Shown in pieces: positions 8,909-18,032 of a stretch of DNA of 64,000 bases. Positions within the stretch are counted from its first letter, which is position 1. Every line of letters starts with the position of its first letter. The translations under genes and the position numbers were made by a program. The notes below the pieces were generated by a model, which was not told the origin of the DNA, made no database searches, and was given only the letters and a program-made list of their open reading frames with translations. Source of the stretch: CBDCGJ01 sp965238305 (GTDB lineage Bacteria; Pseudomonadota; Alphaproteobacteria; GCA-2731375); contig CBDEHK010000001.1 in NCBI GenBank assembly GCA_965238305.1, positions 3,596,001 through 3,660,000 on the forward strand. The letters are read 5' to 3'.

Positions 8909-10243
8909 TTATTCAAAAGCTGCTTCATCGAGGGAACTAGAAATCAGTTTCGACCCGGTATCGGTAATCAACACTTGTTGTTCCAGCTTCACGCCTTCTT
9001 TGCCGCCTAACTCGCCGACATAGGCTTCGACGCAGACCATCATATCCGCTTCGAATTCACCATCAAAGCCGGAGGAAGCAAACCGATCCGGATAATAAAC
9101 CGCAGGATATTCATCGCACAGGCCAACGCCGTGTAAAAGCACTGAATAAGTATTGCCAGCCATTGCGTCCGGTAATTGATGTGCAGATTCAACAAATTCC
9201 CGGAAACTCATACCGGGCTTCAGTAAATCTATATTAAAATTGATATGCTCAACGCCTATTTGATAGAGTCGCCGCTGTTCATCATTGGCCCGCTCAACCC
9301 CACAAACCCAGGTTCGCGAAATGTCGCTGCAATAGCCATACGGACCGATCAAATCGGTATCAAAGGCGACGATGTCACCATTTTCGATAACTTTGGCGCT
9401 GCATTCGTGAAACCAAGGATTTGTTCGCGCACCAGAAGCCAGCAATCTGGTTTCCAGCCACTCACCGCCGCGTCTAATGTTGCCGGCATGAAGATAACTC
9501 CAGAGTTCGTTTTCGGTGATGCCGGGCACCAGCGCTGTTTTCATTTCCGCAATCGCGGCTTCGCTGGCGGCAACGGCGCAGGTCAGGGCGCGAATTTCGT
9601 CAACGGATTTGATGCTTCGGGCATGCTCCATCACCATTTCGCCGTTGATGATTTTTAAACCATGGGATTTCAGCGCCTCAAAGCCTTCTGGATTGACCCG
9701 GTCGACAGCGACCCGGCTGTTGCCACCGCCATGGAGTTTCACTAAATCCGCCAGTTCGGCGGCCCACTTTTGCGCTTTTTCAATATGCCGGTCGCCGGTT
9801 TCAAAATACAGCCATGCGGTGCCGCCCCTGGTTTCATCCACCAAATCGAGTTTATCCGAGAGATGGGCGCTACTGTGGAAATCAAATAGAACGACCGGTC
9901 CTTCGGTGGCAATAAAACAATAACGCACGGCGTTATGCGCGCACCAGACTTGCATATTCGGACAATCTGTCGCGTAGCGAACATTCATCGGGTCCGCCAG
10001 AATGATGCCGGCACAATCATGATGCTTCAACCGCAAACGAATGCGGTCGAGACGATATTGCCGCATGGCGTGAATATCCGGCAGCTCGAGACCGCGCGCC
10101 GCCCATTCACTCAACGCCAAATCGCCGGGCCCAAGGTCACCAAACGATCCCATAGGCGGACTGGCGCCAGGATTATTCGAAGGATTGATTTTTCGCTTGT
10201 AGTTCGCGTTTTGCCCGGCACTTCCAACTAGGTCGTTCATCAC
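8909..10243 (-). CDS. dddP: DddP-like M24-family protein, candidate DMSP lyase
   Basis: DddP cleaves dimethylsulfoniopropionate to dimethyl sulfide and acrylate using an M24 aminopeptidase-P fold with a di-iron centre. This 444-residue protein has the six expected metal ligands Asp295, Asp297 (AFDTDL), Asp307 (CSDISR), His371 (LLHGVG), Glu406 (CVEAYV) and Glu421 (KLEQQV). As I remember them, these are the numbers reported for Ruegeria lacuscaerulei DddP. The catalytic Asp377 (GLCDE), Tyr366 and a Trp in NMQVW are also present, as is the long RRGGEW-ETRLLASG stretch. Creatinase or prolidase would be the alternative, but the CDE motif and overall length favour DddP. Lyase activity is inferred. 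Confidence 0.72.
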   Translation of the reverse strand: MMNDLVGSAGQNANYKRKINPSNNPGASPPMGSFGDLGPGDLALSEWAARGLELPDIHAMRQYRLDRIRLRLKHHDCAGIILADPMNVRYATDCPNMQVWCAHNAVRYCFIATEGPVVLFDFHSSAHLSDKLDLVDETRGGTAWLYFETGDRHIEKAQKWAAELADLVKLHGGGNSRVAVDRVNPEGFEALKSHGLKIINGEMVMEHARSIKSVDEIRALTCAVAASEAAIAEMKTALVPGITENELWSYLHAGNIRRGGEWLETRLLASGARTNPWFHECSAKVIENGDIVAFDTDLIGPYGYCSDISRTWVCGVERANDEQRRLYQIGVEHINFNIDLLKPGMSFREFVESAHQLPDAMAGNTYSVLLHGVGLCDEYPAVYYPDRFASSGFDGEFEADMMVCVEAYVGELGGKEGVKLEQQVLITDTGSKLISSSLDEAAFE

Positions 10244-10347
10244 CGCCTCGTCATCGCTGAATATCAGATCATCATAGGCTATCGAGCTAAATGGATGCTG
10301 GTCCTGCCTTTTCGCGACATTTATCTTTGCTATTGGCGACGAGAACT

Positions 10348-11742
10348 CTAAGCGGTTTCAGCGCTAAATCCGTTCGTTGCGCCGATGGTGTCCCCAAACG
10401 TCATGTAACATTCTGTCGTTGGATCGAATTTAGGCCAAATATTTGACGCAGTACTCGGATTCCCAAATTTCGCAAAATCTGTCCATGCGGTCATCATGGC
10501 ATTCGAAATCTGACGGTCAATGTCGGTGATGCGGGGCGAATTTGGTTCAAACAGGCCGCAACGAACGCCGCCGCCAAAGACATAAGTAATTTCCGAGCCA
10601 TGAAAACTGCCCAATGCTTCGCCCGCCCGATATGGCGGCACCCGGGTAAAATGATAAAGATAGGTATCAGCGCCTATGGCTTGATGACAACGGGCCTGAT
10701 CCAAAACCGGATCGATAAAGCGCTTCTTTGCCAGCGCCCGCGCCGCCGCATCGGGATCATCTTCCGATCCTTCCGGGGCTTCGATTGATGCGCCACTGAG
10801 TTTTGTGAACAAGGTACCTTCATCGCCGTTGATGCCGACAATAAGGGGAATATTTTGCTGACGACCCTGTCGATACATTTCAACCGGATCTTCGGGAATG
10901 ACATGACCATCGATTATCGGATTGGCGTTCAACTGATCCAGTTCCGCCAACATTTGTGACACCGGAATCTCGCGCAGATCGTCCAAGCTGTCGGCGCCCA
11001 AGCGCCCAGCGATCTCCACCCCAATGCGCTCCCGACTTTCGAGGCTGAAACTGACGTCGGCGGCGGCACCGCTTTCGCATATCCCTTTGTCGAAAAGCCC
11101 TACGCATAACGGCGAAGTCAGCAAGGTCGAGATCGAGCGCGCACCGGCTGATTCACCAAATGCGGTCACGTTGTCGGCATTGCCGCCAAATGTAGCAATG
11201 TTCTCACGCACCCAGCGGAATGCAGCGACCTGATCCATCAGGCTGTAATTCCCTGATGCACCGTTCCCGGATTCTTTAGTCAATTCAGGATGGGCATACA
11301 TGCCAAATAGGTTAAGTCGATAGTTGATGGTAACCACGACGACACCGCGTTTCGCCAGTTCGCTGCCGTTATACATTGGATGACTGGCCATGCCGGTACG
11401 GAAGCCTCCGCCATGCAGCCACACCATCACCGGTAACTTCGCTTGTGGGTCCGGCGACGGGGTCCAGATATTGAGCTGCAGGCAGTCTTCTGATTGCACG
11501 GTATCGCCAGTGGCACCGAACAGGGACAAGGTTTCCGGCACGATCTGCGGTGCCCCAGGGCCAAAATTCCGACAATCTCTGACCCCTTCCCAATCGACCG
11601 CAGGCTGCGGCGGGCGCCAACGCAGCGGACCAACGGGTGCGTCGGCAAAGGGGATATTTTTGTAGGACCAAATGCCACCTTCGGTGCTGCCGCGTATCCG
11701 CCCGGCGGCGATCGTGATCGTATGTGCCAGATCGATATTCAT
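10348..11742 (-). CDS. Type B carboxylesterase
   Basis: A 464-residue serine hydrolase of the carboxylesterase/cholinesterase family, predicted to hydrolyse carboxylic esters. Signature EDCLQLNIWTP lies at 86-96, the oxyanion-hole motif HGGGF at 110-114, and the nucleophile elbow FGESAGA puts Ser198 as catalytic base-activated nucleophile. A downstream NGDEGT supplies the acid, and FHGSEI the His. No signal peptide is evident, so it is probably cytoplasmic. It is the last gene of the acyl-CoA dehydrogenase operon, overlapping the preceding hydrolase gene by 4 nt (ATGA). It may release acids from esters that feed the neighbouring beta-oxidation enzymes. Confidence 0.88.
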   Translation of the reverse strand: MNIDLAHTITIAAGRIRGSTEGGIWSYKNIPFADAPVGPLRWRPPQPAVDWEGVRDCRNFGPGAPQIVPETLSLFGATGDTVQSEDCLQLNIWTPSPDPQAKLPVMVWLHGGGFRTGMASHPMYNGSELAKRGVVVVTINYRLNLFGMYAHPELTKESGNGASGNYSLMDQVAAFRWVRENIATFGGNADNVTAFGESAGARSISTLLTSPLCVGLFDKGICESGAAADVSFSLESRERIGVEIAGRLGADSLDDLREIPVSQMLAELDQLNANPIIDGHVIPEDPVEMYRQGRQQNIPLIVGINGDEGTLFTKLSGASIEAPEGSEDDPDAAARALAKKRFIDPVLDQARCHQAIGADTYLYHFTRVPPYRAGEALGSFHGSEITYVFGGGVRCGLFEPNSPRITDIDRQISNAMMTAWTDFAKFGNPSTASNIWPKFDPTTECYMTFGDTIGATNGFSAETA

Positions 11743-12518
11743 CTCGCCTCCCCAGTAACAAATTCCCGCATCGCTTCGTTAAAGATATCAGCAGATTGTA
11801 TATTAACCGCGTGACCACCGGGTGCTGCAACCACTTTCAAGTCCTTAATCGTTGCTTCTGCATATTCACGGCTGGGGCGAAAGGCTTCTTCCCGCTCGCC
11901 GACCACCAGCATGGTTGGGATTGTTATCTCCGTGGCGCGATCACGCACCGACAAATTCGGCGAAGAATGTTCGAAAGTGAGCGCGAAGCCCTTTGGGTCA
12001 TGTAACTTGGCGTCCGCCAACAAGGCTGCTTTCACATCCTCGCGCATACGACGGGCATGAATTGGATGAACAGGGATTTTCTCCAACCCCGCTCGGCCAT
12101 GGTCAATCACTAACTGCGCCCGTTTCGAGGCATTCTGACGGTAAGTCGCGATAGTTTCTGCATCAGCTAAGGCGGATCGAGAATTCGTGAATATCTGTCC
12201 AATCACCCGGTCCGAATATTCCAAGGCATAAAGCATGGTCAAACCGGCGCCAAAAGATTGTCCGCAAACAAACCATTTGTCGATCCCCAAAGCTTCGCGA
12301 ATATCTTCAAACTGTCGGATATAACCAGTCGGTTCGTAATAGGTCGGATCGTCTGGCGAGGGTGAACGACCATGGCCCCAAAGCTCCACCACCACCGGGC
12401 GACAAAATTTACGCAAGCTATCGAGATTGAGCATCCATTGGCTTCGGCTCGACAACATCCCGTGGACCAGAAGCAAATATGGCCCGCTTCCTTCATGTTC
12501 TTCGTAAAAAAGCTGCAT
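11739..12518 (-). CDS. Alpha/beta-fold hydrolase
   Basis: This 259-residue protein shows the standard alpha/beta hydrolase order: LLVHG near 16-20 (oxyanion strand), ELWGHGRS near 45-52, nucleophile elbow CGQSFGAG with Ser88, and a late GGHAVN with the catalytic His. A short cap region lies between about residues 120 and 180. It could be an esterase, lactonase or C-C bond hydrolase; the sequence does not decide. It starts 2 nt after an acyl-CoA dehydrogenase stop and overlaps the carboxylesterase start, so it belongs to the same operon. Confidence 0.85.
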   Translation of the reverse strand: MQLFYEEHEGSGPYLLLVHGMLSSRSQWMLNLDSLRKFCRPVVVELWGHGRSPSPDDPTYYEPTGYIRQFEDIREALGIDKWFVCGQSFGAGLTMLYALEYSDRVIGQIFTNSRSALADAETIATYRQNASKRAQLVIDHGRAGLEKIPVHPIHARRMREDVKAALLADAKLHDPKGFALTFEHSSPNLSVRDRATEITIPTMLVVGEREEAFRPSREYAEATIKDLKVVAAPGGHAVNIQSADIFNEAMREFVTGEAR

Positions 12519-12520
12519 GA

Positions 12521-13672
12521 TTAGCGGAGCCCAAGACCCCGAGCGATAATGCCGCGTAAAATCTCCCGCGTGCCGCCTTGGATTGTTAGTTTGGGCGCGA
12601 TGATCATATTGAAGTCCAGCAGGGCATCGAACTTGCCCCGGTCGATCAAATCATCATCGATGAAAGCAGCTAAATCGCGCACTTTCGACGGCAGCGCTTG
12701 TTCCCAATTGGTGCCTAGATCTTTGACGATCGAGCCTTCGACCACTGGTTCTTTACCGGCTTCCAACATGCCGGCAACGGACACGGACATTCGCCGCAAG
12801 GTGTGCAATTGCGCGATCAACCGGCCGACGCCTTCGGCAGCACGGTTATCCGGATTTTCGCCCAGTACATTGATCAATTCGATCAACACATGCAAGGTTT
12901 CCAGAAACCGCTCCGGACCGCTGCGTTCATAGGCCAATTCGCTGGTCGCCTGTTTCCAGGCATCATCAACAACACCTAAAACCATTTCGTCGGGAATTTG
13001 AACGTCTTCAAAAAGCACTTCATTGAACTCATGATTACCGTTCGGGAACCGGATCGGTCTTGTGGATATACCGGGCGTGGTCATGTCGACGAGGAAATTG
13101 GTCAGGCCGTGGCGTCGATTTACCGGGGTCGATGACGATGTACGAAAGAGTGCGATCAGGTAATCTGCCTGATGCGCGTTGCTGGTCCAGACTTTGCGAC
13201 CATTGATACGCCAACCTTCGTTGGTCCGGGTTGCCTTGGTACTGGCGGCAAACAGGTCCGAACCACTATCCGGTTCACTCATCCCAATCCCAAAACAACA
13301 TTCACCGGCGACGATACGCGGCAGGATATTTTCCTTAATGCTATTGGTGCCGTATTTGATGATGGTCGGTCCGCTTTGACGATCGGCGACAAAGTGACGT
13401 CGGGTCGGCGCTTTCGCCAGCAAGAATTCTTCGGTGACGACGTAGCGTTCGAGAAAGCTGCGCTCTTGACCACCATATTGTTTCGGCCAGGTCAGACCGA
13501 TCCAACCTTTGGCGCCGACTTTCCGGCTAAATTCAGGATTAAAACCGCCCTTGTGTTCGCCGGTATCGAAGGTGCCTGCCGCCTGCTCTTCGGCGATAAA
13601 AGCACGAACGTCCTGGCGTAAATCTTCTGCTTCCTGCGGCAATCGAATGGGATCGAATTCTATGGCTGCCAT
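12521..13672 (-). CDS. Acyl-CoA dehydrogenase (catalytic-type member of pair 2)
   Basis: The 383-residue flavoenzyme is predicted to introduce a C2=C3 double bond into an acyl-CoA, passing electrons to ETF. Family signatures are GIGMSEPDSGSDL at 128-140, KVWTSNAH at 160-167 and the C-terminal GGTREILRGIIARGL. Glu249 in LAYERSG is a candidate catalytic base of the isovaleryl-CoA/steroid-ACAD position. The neighbouring 354-residue paralogue has no equivalent Glu, so the two may form an alpha2beta2 enzyme as in steroid side-chain degradation. Spacing is 10 nt to the upstream partner and 2 nt to the downstream hydrolase. Substrate unknown. Confidence 0.88.
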   Translation of the reverse strand: MAAIEFDPIRLPQEAEDLRQDVRAFIAEEQAAGTFDTGEHKGGFNPEFSRKVGAKGWIGLTWPKQYGGQERSFLERYVVTEEFLLAKAPTRRHFVADRQSGPTIIKYGTNSIKENILPRIVAGECCFGIGMSEPDSGSDLFAASTKATRTNEGWRINGRKVWTSNAHQADYLIALFRTSSSTPVNRRHGLTNFLVDMTTPGISTRPIRFPNGNHEFNEVLFEDVQIPDEMVLGVVDDAWKQATSELAYERSGPERFLETLHVLIELINVLGENPDNRAAEGVGRLIAQLHTLRRMSVSVAGMLEAGKEPVVEGSIVKDLGTNWEQALPSKVRDLAAFIDDDLIDRGKFDALLDFNMIIAPKLTIQGGTREILRGIIARGLGLR

Positions 13673-13682
13673 TTCGTTCTCC

Positions 13683-14747
13683 TTATGCCGCTGTTAGCTT
13701 CGGCCACATCGCAACACCGCCACGGGCGCAAAAAGCTTTACCCAGGCGCAAGGCCCATTCGCTTTCATTACCAAAATCATCGCGCCATTCCCAAAGCCGG
13801 TGGGAATAGCGATGCAGGATATGTTCGTCGGTAAATCCAATCGCACCATGGACTTGCGCCGCGATTGCCGCCCCCTCGCCAGCCGCCTCACCGGCACGGA
13901 TTTTTGCACTCGCCACTTCCAGAAAGATGCCATCATCGTCATGGATGTTTTCATGCGTATAGGCAGCCGAATTTGCGATGGCGACAGCGGTCGACGCTTC
14001 TTCCGCCAAGCGCGCCAGGTTATGCTGCACTGCCTGAAATTTTGAAATCGGACGTTCGAAGGCAACCCGTTCACCGGCATATTGCACCGACATATCCAGC
14101 AACGCCTCCAAAGCGCCGGCGATTTGCGTCGCCCGCACCATCGCGCCAAAAGTGATGGTGGAGTTTACGGTCACACCAGACTCAATCTCAGCCGATTGAT
14201 GTGGCGTCACCCCATCGAAACAAACTTGATCTCGTCCCTCCCCCGCTTTGTTCGGATATTCCACGATCGCACAGTTATTCAGTTCAACCAGTGCAACATG
14301 GACTTTGCCATCGGTAGATTCCGCAACCACAACGATATGGTCACAATCGCCTGCAAACGGGACTTTATTGACCGTACCCGACAAGCTTCCATCGGTTTCG
14401 AGAATGATTTTATCTTTCCAGCGCACCGGCGCAATCGTCATCATCCCCATGGGTGGCAGGATACCACCGCGCCATAACAAGGCTGAGGCAATCAAATTCT
14501 CCGCTAGTGGTACCGGCACGGCAAAAGCACCAGCGGTGCGTATAATCGCCATACTGTCCATAACCGAAAGTCCAGGACCGCCAAGATCTTCGCCGACACG
14601 AGGTTGGGTCAATCCAGCTTCCTCCAACGCGTTCCATAGCGGCGGCTTCCAACTGTCGTCACTTGCCGCATTAATGGTCTGCGGATCGCCCAAGTCCTGG
14701 AAAATCCGCCTTGTTGTGTCAATGACGAGTTGTCGGGTTTCGCTCAT
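13683..14747 (-). CDS. Acyl-CoA dehydrogenase family protein (non-catalytic-type member of pair 2)
   Basis: A 354-residue acyl-CoA dehydrogenase fold protein, shorter and more divergent than its neighbour. The C-terminal domain is recognisable from AYAGERVAFERPISKFQAVQH, split around residues 225-245, and from QVHGAIGFTDEHILHRYSHRLWEW. No Glu aligns with Glu249 of the adjacent 383-residue enzyme, and the middle beta-domain is eroded. This fits the beta-subunit of heteromeric ACADs such as the mycobacterial FadE28-FadE29 type. It follows the crotonase gene by 6 nt. The partner relationship is inferred from adjacency and the missing base. Confidence 0.83.
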   Translation of the reverse strand: MSETRQLVIDTTRRIFQDLGDPQTINAASDDSWKPPLWNALEEAGLTQPRVGEDLGGPGLSVMDSMAIIRTAGAFAVPVPLAENLIASALLWRGGILPPMGMMTIAPVRWKDKIILETDGSLSGTVNKVPFAGDCDHIVVVAESTDGKVHVALVELNNCAIVEYPNKAGEGRDQVCFDGVTPHQSAEIESGVTVNSTITFGAMVRATQIAGALEALLDMSVQYAGERVAFERPISKFQAVQHNLARLAEEASTAVAIANSAAYTHENIHDDDGIFLEVASAKIRAGEAAGEGAAIAAQVHGAIGFTDEHILHRYSHRLWEWRDDFGNESEWALRLGKAFCARGGVAMWPKLTAA

Positions 14748-14753
14748 TTGTGC

Positions 14754-15539
14754 TTACCGTCCAACAAAATTCGGCAGACGACGTTCAGAAACTGCTGCGA
14801 TACCTTCGCGGAAATCGTCAGTGGCTTTCAGTCGGGTCTGGACTTCCAGTTCACGATCTGTCGCCACTTTCACCGCATCGGCCAGACCCTGGCGAACCGT
14901 CGCCCTAGTTTCGACCACGCCGAGCGGCGAATTATGCGAGATCTCCGTCGCGAGTTCGATGGCCGCGTCGCGAAGCTGCTGCTGCGGAACCAACATGTCC
15001 GTAAGGCCCCACTCATAAGCTTCCTCACCCTTGATGCGGCGAGAGGTATAGAACATCAACGACGCCTTCTGTTGACCAATCAAGCGTGGCAGTGTTGTCG
15101 TCAGACCAAAACCAGGGTGAAAACCAAGCCGCGTGAAATTGGCGGCAAAGCGCGCTTCCGGACAAGCAACGCGGAAATCCGGCATCACTGCCAGGCCCAA
15201 TCCCCCGCCGATCGCGGCGCCTTGAATAGCTGCAACCACCGGTTTCGGCGTGCGGAATAGGCGCACCGCTTCTTGATAAAGGCTGCCTTCGACATTGTCT
15301 CCCTTGGCCCGGTCATCACTGCCATCGCCAAAGTTTGCGCCGGCACAGAACGATTTTCCTTGGGCCGCCAGAACGATTGCGCGACAATCCGAAATTTCAC
15401 CTAATTTCTCAAATGAATTAGCTAACTGTTTGATTAAACTCATATCGAAGAAATTATGGGGCGGCCGTTGGATTTCAACCAAGGCCACATGGTTGTTCAT
15501 CGTTACTTCGATATCGTCATAAACGCCAAAATCACTCAT
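14754..15539 (-). CDS. Enoyl-CoA hydratase/isomerase family protein
   Basis: A 261-residue crotonase-fold protein. The oxyanion-hole segments are seen in KSFCAGANFGDG (first) and QGAAIGGGLGLAV (second). The usual catalytic segment reads FTRLGFHPGFG, so a Gly-rich turn replaces the second Glu of classical hydratases; the product may therefore be a hydratase variant, isomerase or C-C hydrolase. It lies in the middle of the operon between the two acyl-CoA dehydrogenase pairs, 18 nt after the 410-residue enzyme. Hydration of the enoyl-CoA made by one pair is a reasonable inference. Confidence 0.86.
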   Translation of the reverse strand: MSDFGVYDDIEVTMNNHVALVEIQRPPHNFFDMSLIKQLANSFEKLGEISDCRAIVLAAQGKSFCAGANFGDGSDDRAKGDNVEGSLYQEAVRLFRTPKPVVAAIQGAAIGGGLGLAVMPDFRVACPEARFAANFTRLGFHPGFGLTTTLPRLIGQQKASLMFYTSRRIKGEEAYEWGLTDMLVPQQQLRDAAIELATEISHNSPLGVVETRATVRQGLADAVKVATDRELEVQTRLKATDDFREGIAAVSERRLPNFVGR

Positions 15540-15557
15540 CGTTGGTTTCCTTTAATC

Positions 15558-16790
15558 CTAACCGCGACCGGTCGGTAATTCGTTGAAAGGTTTGGATTTG
15601 TCCACCCGGATATCCGGCGGTAAATTCAAAACACGCTCCGCGATAATATTACGCAAGACTTCATCTGTCCCGCCTGCGATGCGCAGGCTGGGCGACGACA
15701 AATAACCGGATTGAAACAAACCCATTTGGGCGACAATTTCCGGATCTTCGATGATGCCAGCCATGTCCTGAAGGTCCATGCCGAATGACGAAATGTCCTG
15801 CCACTGTTTCGCATTGACGACTTTCGATATGGATGATTCGGGTCCCGGCCGACCGCCACGCGACAACGCCGTCATGGTGCGGAAACTAGTGAATTTTACA
15901 CCTTGTTCACGAACATACCAATCGGCCAGTTTCTCGCGCACGCCGCTATCCTTAACAGCCGGCCCTTCCTCTAGTTCGACGGACCGAACGAGATCGAATA
16001 TTTCTTCAAAATTTGGTGGCGGCGCGCTCGCAATGGAAAAACGTTCATTCATCAGCGTGGTCAACGAGACCTGCCAACCGGCACCGACATCGCCGAGCCG
16101 TTGACTATCCGGGATACGCACATCCGTAAAATAAACTTCATTGAAGTTCGAAGCACCGGACGATTGTTTGATCGGACGTACTTCGACACCCGGTGATTTC
16201 ATATCCAGGAAGAAGAAGGTCAGGCCCTTATGCTTCGCAACATCGAAGTCACTGCGCGTTACCAGGATGCCAAAGTCGCTGTAGTGGGCACCGGTGGTCC
16301 AAATCTTCTGACCGTTGATGACCCAATCATCACCATCACGTACTGCTTTCATGCGCAAGCCCGCTAGATCGGAACCCCCTGCCGGTTCTGAGAACAATTG
16401 ACACCAGATTTCCTCTCCTTTAAAGGCCGGCTCGGCATAGCGCTTCTTTTGTTCTTCCGATGCGAAAGCAAACATTGTCGGAATACACATGCCCAAGCCA
16501 ATATCGAAAACCCCTCGCGGAACCACATATTTGGCTTCTTCCTGATTATAAATGACCTGCATAATCGGCGACAAACCTTGACCGCCAAGTTCTTTTTCGA
16601 CGGTTATGCCGGTGTATTCAGCTTCAAATTTTTTCAGCTGCCAGGCTTTTGCTTTTTCCATCATTGCGGCACGATCATCGGCACTGGATATCGTGTGCTC
16701 CACGTCCGCTTTCAGTTCCGCGTTTGAACTTAGAAATTTGATCACGCCGGCGCGGAATTCAGCTTCGTCCTTGCTATCTTCGAAATCCAT
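15558..16790 (-). CDS. Acyl-CoA dehydrogenase (catalytic-type member of pair 1)
   Basis: A 410-residue acyl-CoA dehydrogenase. Visible motifs are CQLFSEPAGGSDL at 130-142, KIWTTGAHY at 162-170 and the C-terminal RIAGGTDEVLRNIIAERVL. Glu249 in LMNERFS is at the same position as in the 383-residue enzyme of this operon and is the candidate catalytic base. I chose the ATG at 16790: it begins the conserved MDFEDS-type N-terminus, lies 1 nt after the preceding stop (TAA-G-ATG) and has GGGAG upstream. A longer frame starting at 16862 overlaps the upstream gene and is unlikely. Probably pairs with the 375-residue neighbour. Confidence 0.88.
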   Translation of the reverse strand: MDFEDSKDEAEFRAGVIKFLSSNAELKADVEHTISSADDRAAMMEKAKAWQLKKFEAEYTGITVEKELGGQGLSPIMQVIYNQEEAKYVVPRGVFDIGLGMCIPTMFAFASEEQKKRYAEPAFKGEEIWCQLFSEPAGGSDLAGLRMKAVRDGDDWVINGQKIWTTGAHYSDFGILVTRSDFDVAKHKGLTFFFLDMKSPGVEVRPIKQSSGASNFNEVYFTDVRIPDSQRLGDVGAGWQVSLTTLMNERFSIASAPPPNFEEIFDLVRSVELEEGPAVKDSGVREKLADWYVREQGVKFTSFRTMTALSRGGRPGPESSISKVVNAKQWQDISSFGMDLQDMAGIIEDPEIVAQMGLFQSGYLSSPSLRIAGGTDEVLRNIIAERVLNLPPDIRVDKSKPFNELPTGRG

Positions 16791-16791
16791 C

Positions 16792-17919
16792 TTACACGCT
16801 CCCTTCCGCTGCATTTCGCAATTCGAGCCGCGAAACCAGGATATTCTTCCAACGACGAACACTGCCGATTGCTAGTTCCAAATTCTTGGACCGGCGATAA
16901 TAGAGGTGGCAATCATATTCCCAAGTAAAGCCCATGCCGCCATGGGTCTGGACATTTTCTTCCGCCGAAATTCGATAAGCGTCGGACGCCGCCACCCGCG
17001 CCGCAGCAGCCGCCACAGGCAGATCCGGCGCATTGTTTGCTAATGCCCAAGCACCAAAATAAGCGTTCGAGCGGGCAATTTGCCCGGCAATATAAACATC
17101 TGCCAATTTATGCTTGATGGCTTGGAAGGAGCCGATGGGGCGACCGAAAGCATAGCGGTTCTGGGCATAGTCCGTTGCCATTTCCAACGCCGCGTCGGCG
17201 CCGCCCACCTGTTCAAAAGCCATCAGGATTGCCGCCCGATCCAAGATACGTTCGACCGTGTCCCAATCCGCTGTGCCCTCACCCAAGACTTCCGCCTTCG
17301 CACCATCAAAGGTCACTTTCGCCGATCCCCGGGTTGGATCCACGGTATCGACTTCTTCTCGCGAGACCCCGTCAGATGTCAGGTCAACCAGATAAAGGCC
17401 AACCCCACCATCCTCTTTCTTAGCAACGACCACTGCGATATCCGCAATCGCACCATCTGGAACCGGCAATTTGGTCCCGGAAATAGTGCCGCCAGCAAAA
17501 TGACAAGTTAGATTTTGCGCCGTCGGCGCTTTGTTACTTTCGGACAACGCAAATGTGCCCATCAACTGGCCCATCGCCAATTTTGTGACGATTTCTCGCT
17601 TTTGCTCTTCACTACCGGAGAGGAGAATAGCCTCGGTCGCCAGATATACGGAAGATGAAAATGGCACTGGCGCCAAAGCGCGGCCCAGTTCTTCGGCAAT
17701 CACACATAAATCGACATGGCTAAGCCCGATGCCGCCATATTCTTCCGGCACAGCGGTGCCAAGCCAGCCGAGTTCCCCAATCCCTTTCCAAAGATCGGCG
17801 TCATAGCTCTGTTCACCCTCAAGAATATTTCGAACATGTTGAGCGGAACTTTTCTCCGTCAAGAAACGCCGTGCCTGATCGCGCAACATTTCTTGTTCTT
17901 CCGAGAAATCGAAATTCAT
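16792..17919 (-). CDS. Acyl-CoA dehydrogenase family protein (non-catalytic-type member of pair 1)
   Basis: First gene of the operon, encoding a 375-residue ACAD-fold protein. The N-terminal helical domain (MNFDFSEEQEMLRDQARRFL) and C-terminal domain (NRYAFGRPIGSFQAIKHKLAD; THGGMGFTWEYDCHLYYRR, here cited in parts) are well conserved. In the segment where the partner enzymes have LAYER or LMNER it reads LMAFEQVG, so the base position differs. That pattern resembles the non-catalytic chain of heteromeric steroid or cholate ACADs. The upstream gap is 113 nt and faces a divergent crotonase operon, so both promoters should lie at 17920-18032. Confidence 0.86.
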   Translation of the reverse strand: MNFDFSEEQEMLRDQARRFLTEKSSAQHVRNILEGEQSYDADLWKGIGELGWLGTAVPEEYGGIGLSHVDLCVIAEELGRALAPVPFSSSVYLATEAILLSGSEEQKREIVTKLAMGQLMGTFALSESNKAPTAQNLTCHFAGGTISGTKLPVPDGAIADIAVVVAKKEDGGVGLYLVDLTSDGVSREEVDTVDPTRGSAKVTFDGAKAEVLGEGTADWDTVERILDRAAILMAFEQVGGADAALEMATDYAQNRYAFGRPIGSFQAIKHKLADVYIAGQIARSNAYFGAWALANNAPDLPVAAAAARVAASDAYRISAEENVQTHGGMGFTWEYDCHLYYRRSKNLELAIGSVRRWKNILVSRLELRNAAEGSV

Positions 17920-18032
17920 TTAGAAGTCCTTCGATGATGATACTTTTCGAACTGGGATAGGCATGTAACTATGTAGGATGATATTTTTAGCAACAGACAC
18001 GCACTCATGGCAATGGCAGGAGAGACCCAAGT

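Noticed and set aside
14248..15018. A 256-codon plus-strand frame
   Set aside because: Antisense to the ACAD and crotonase genes, which have clear family motifs.
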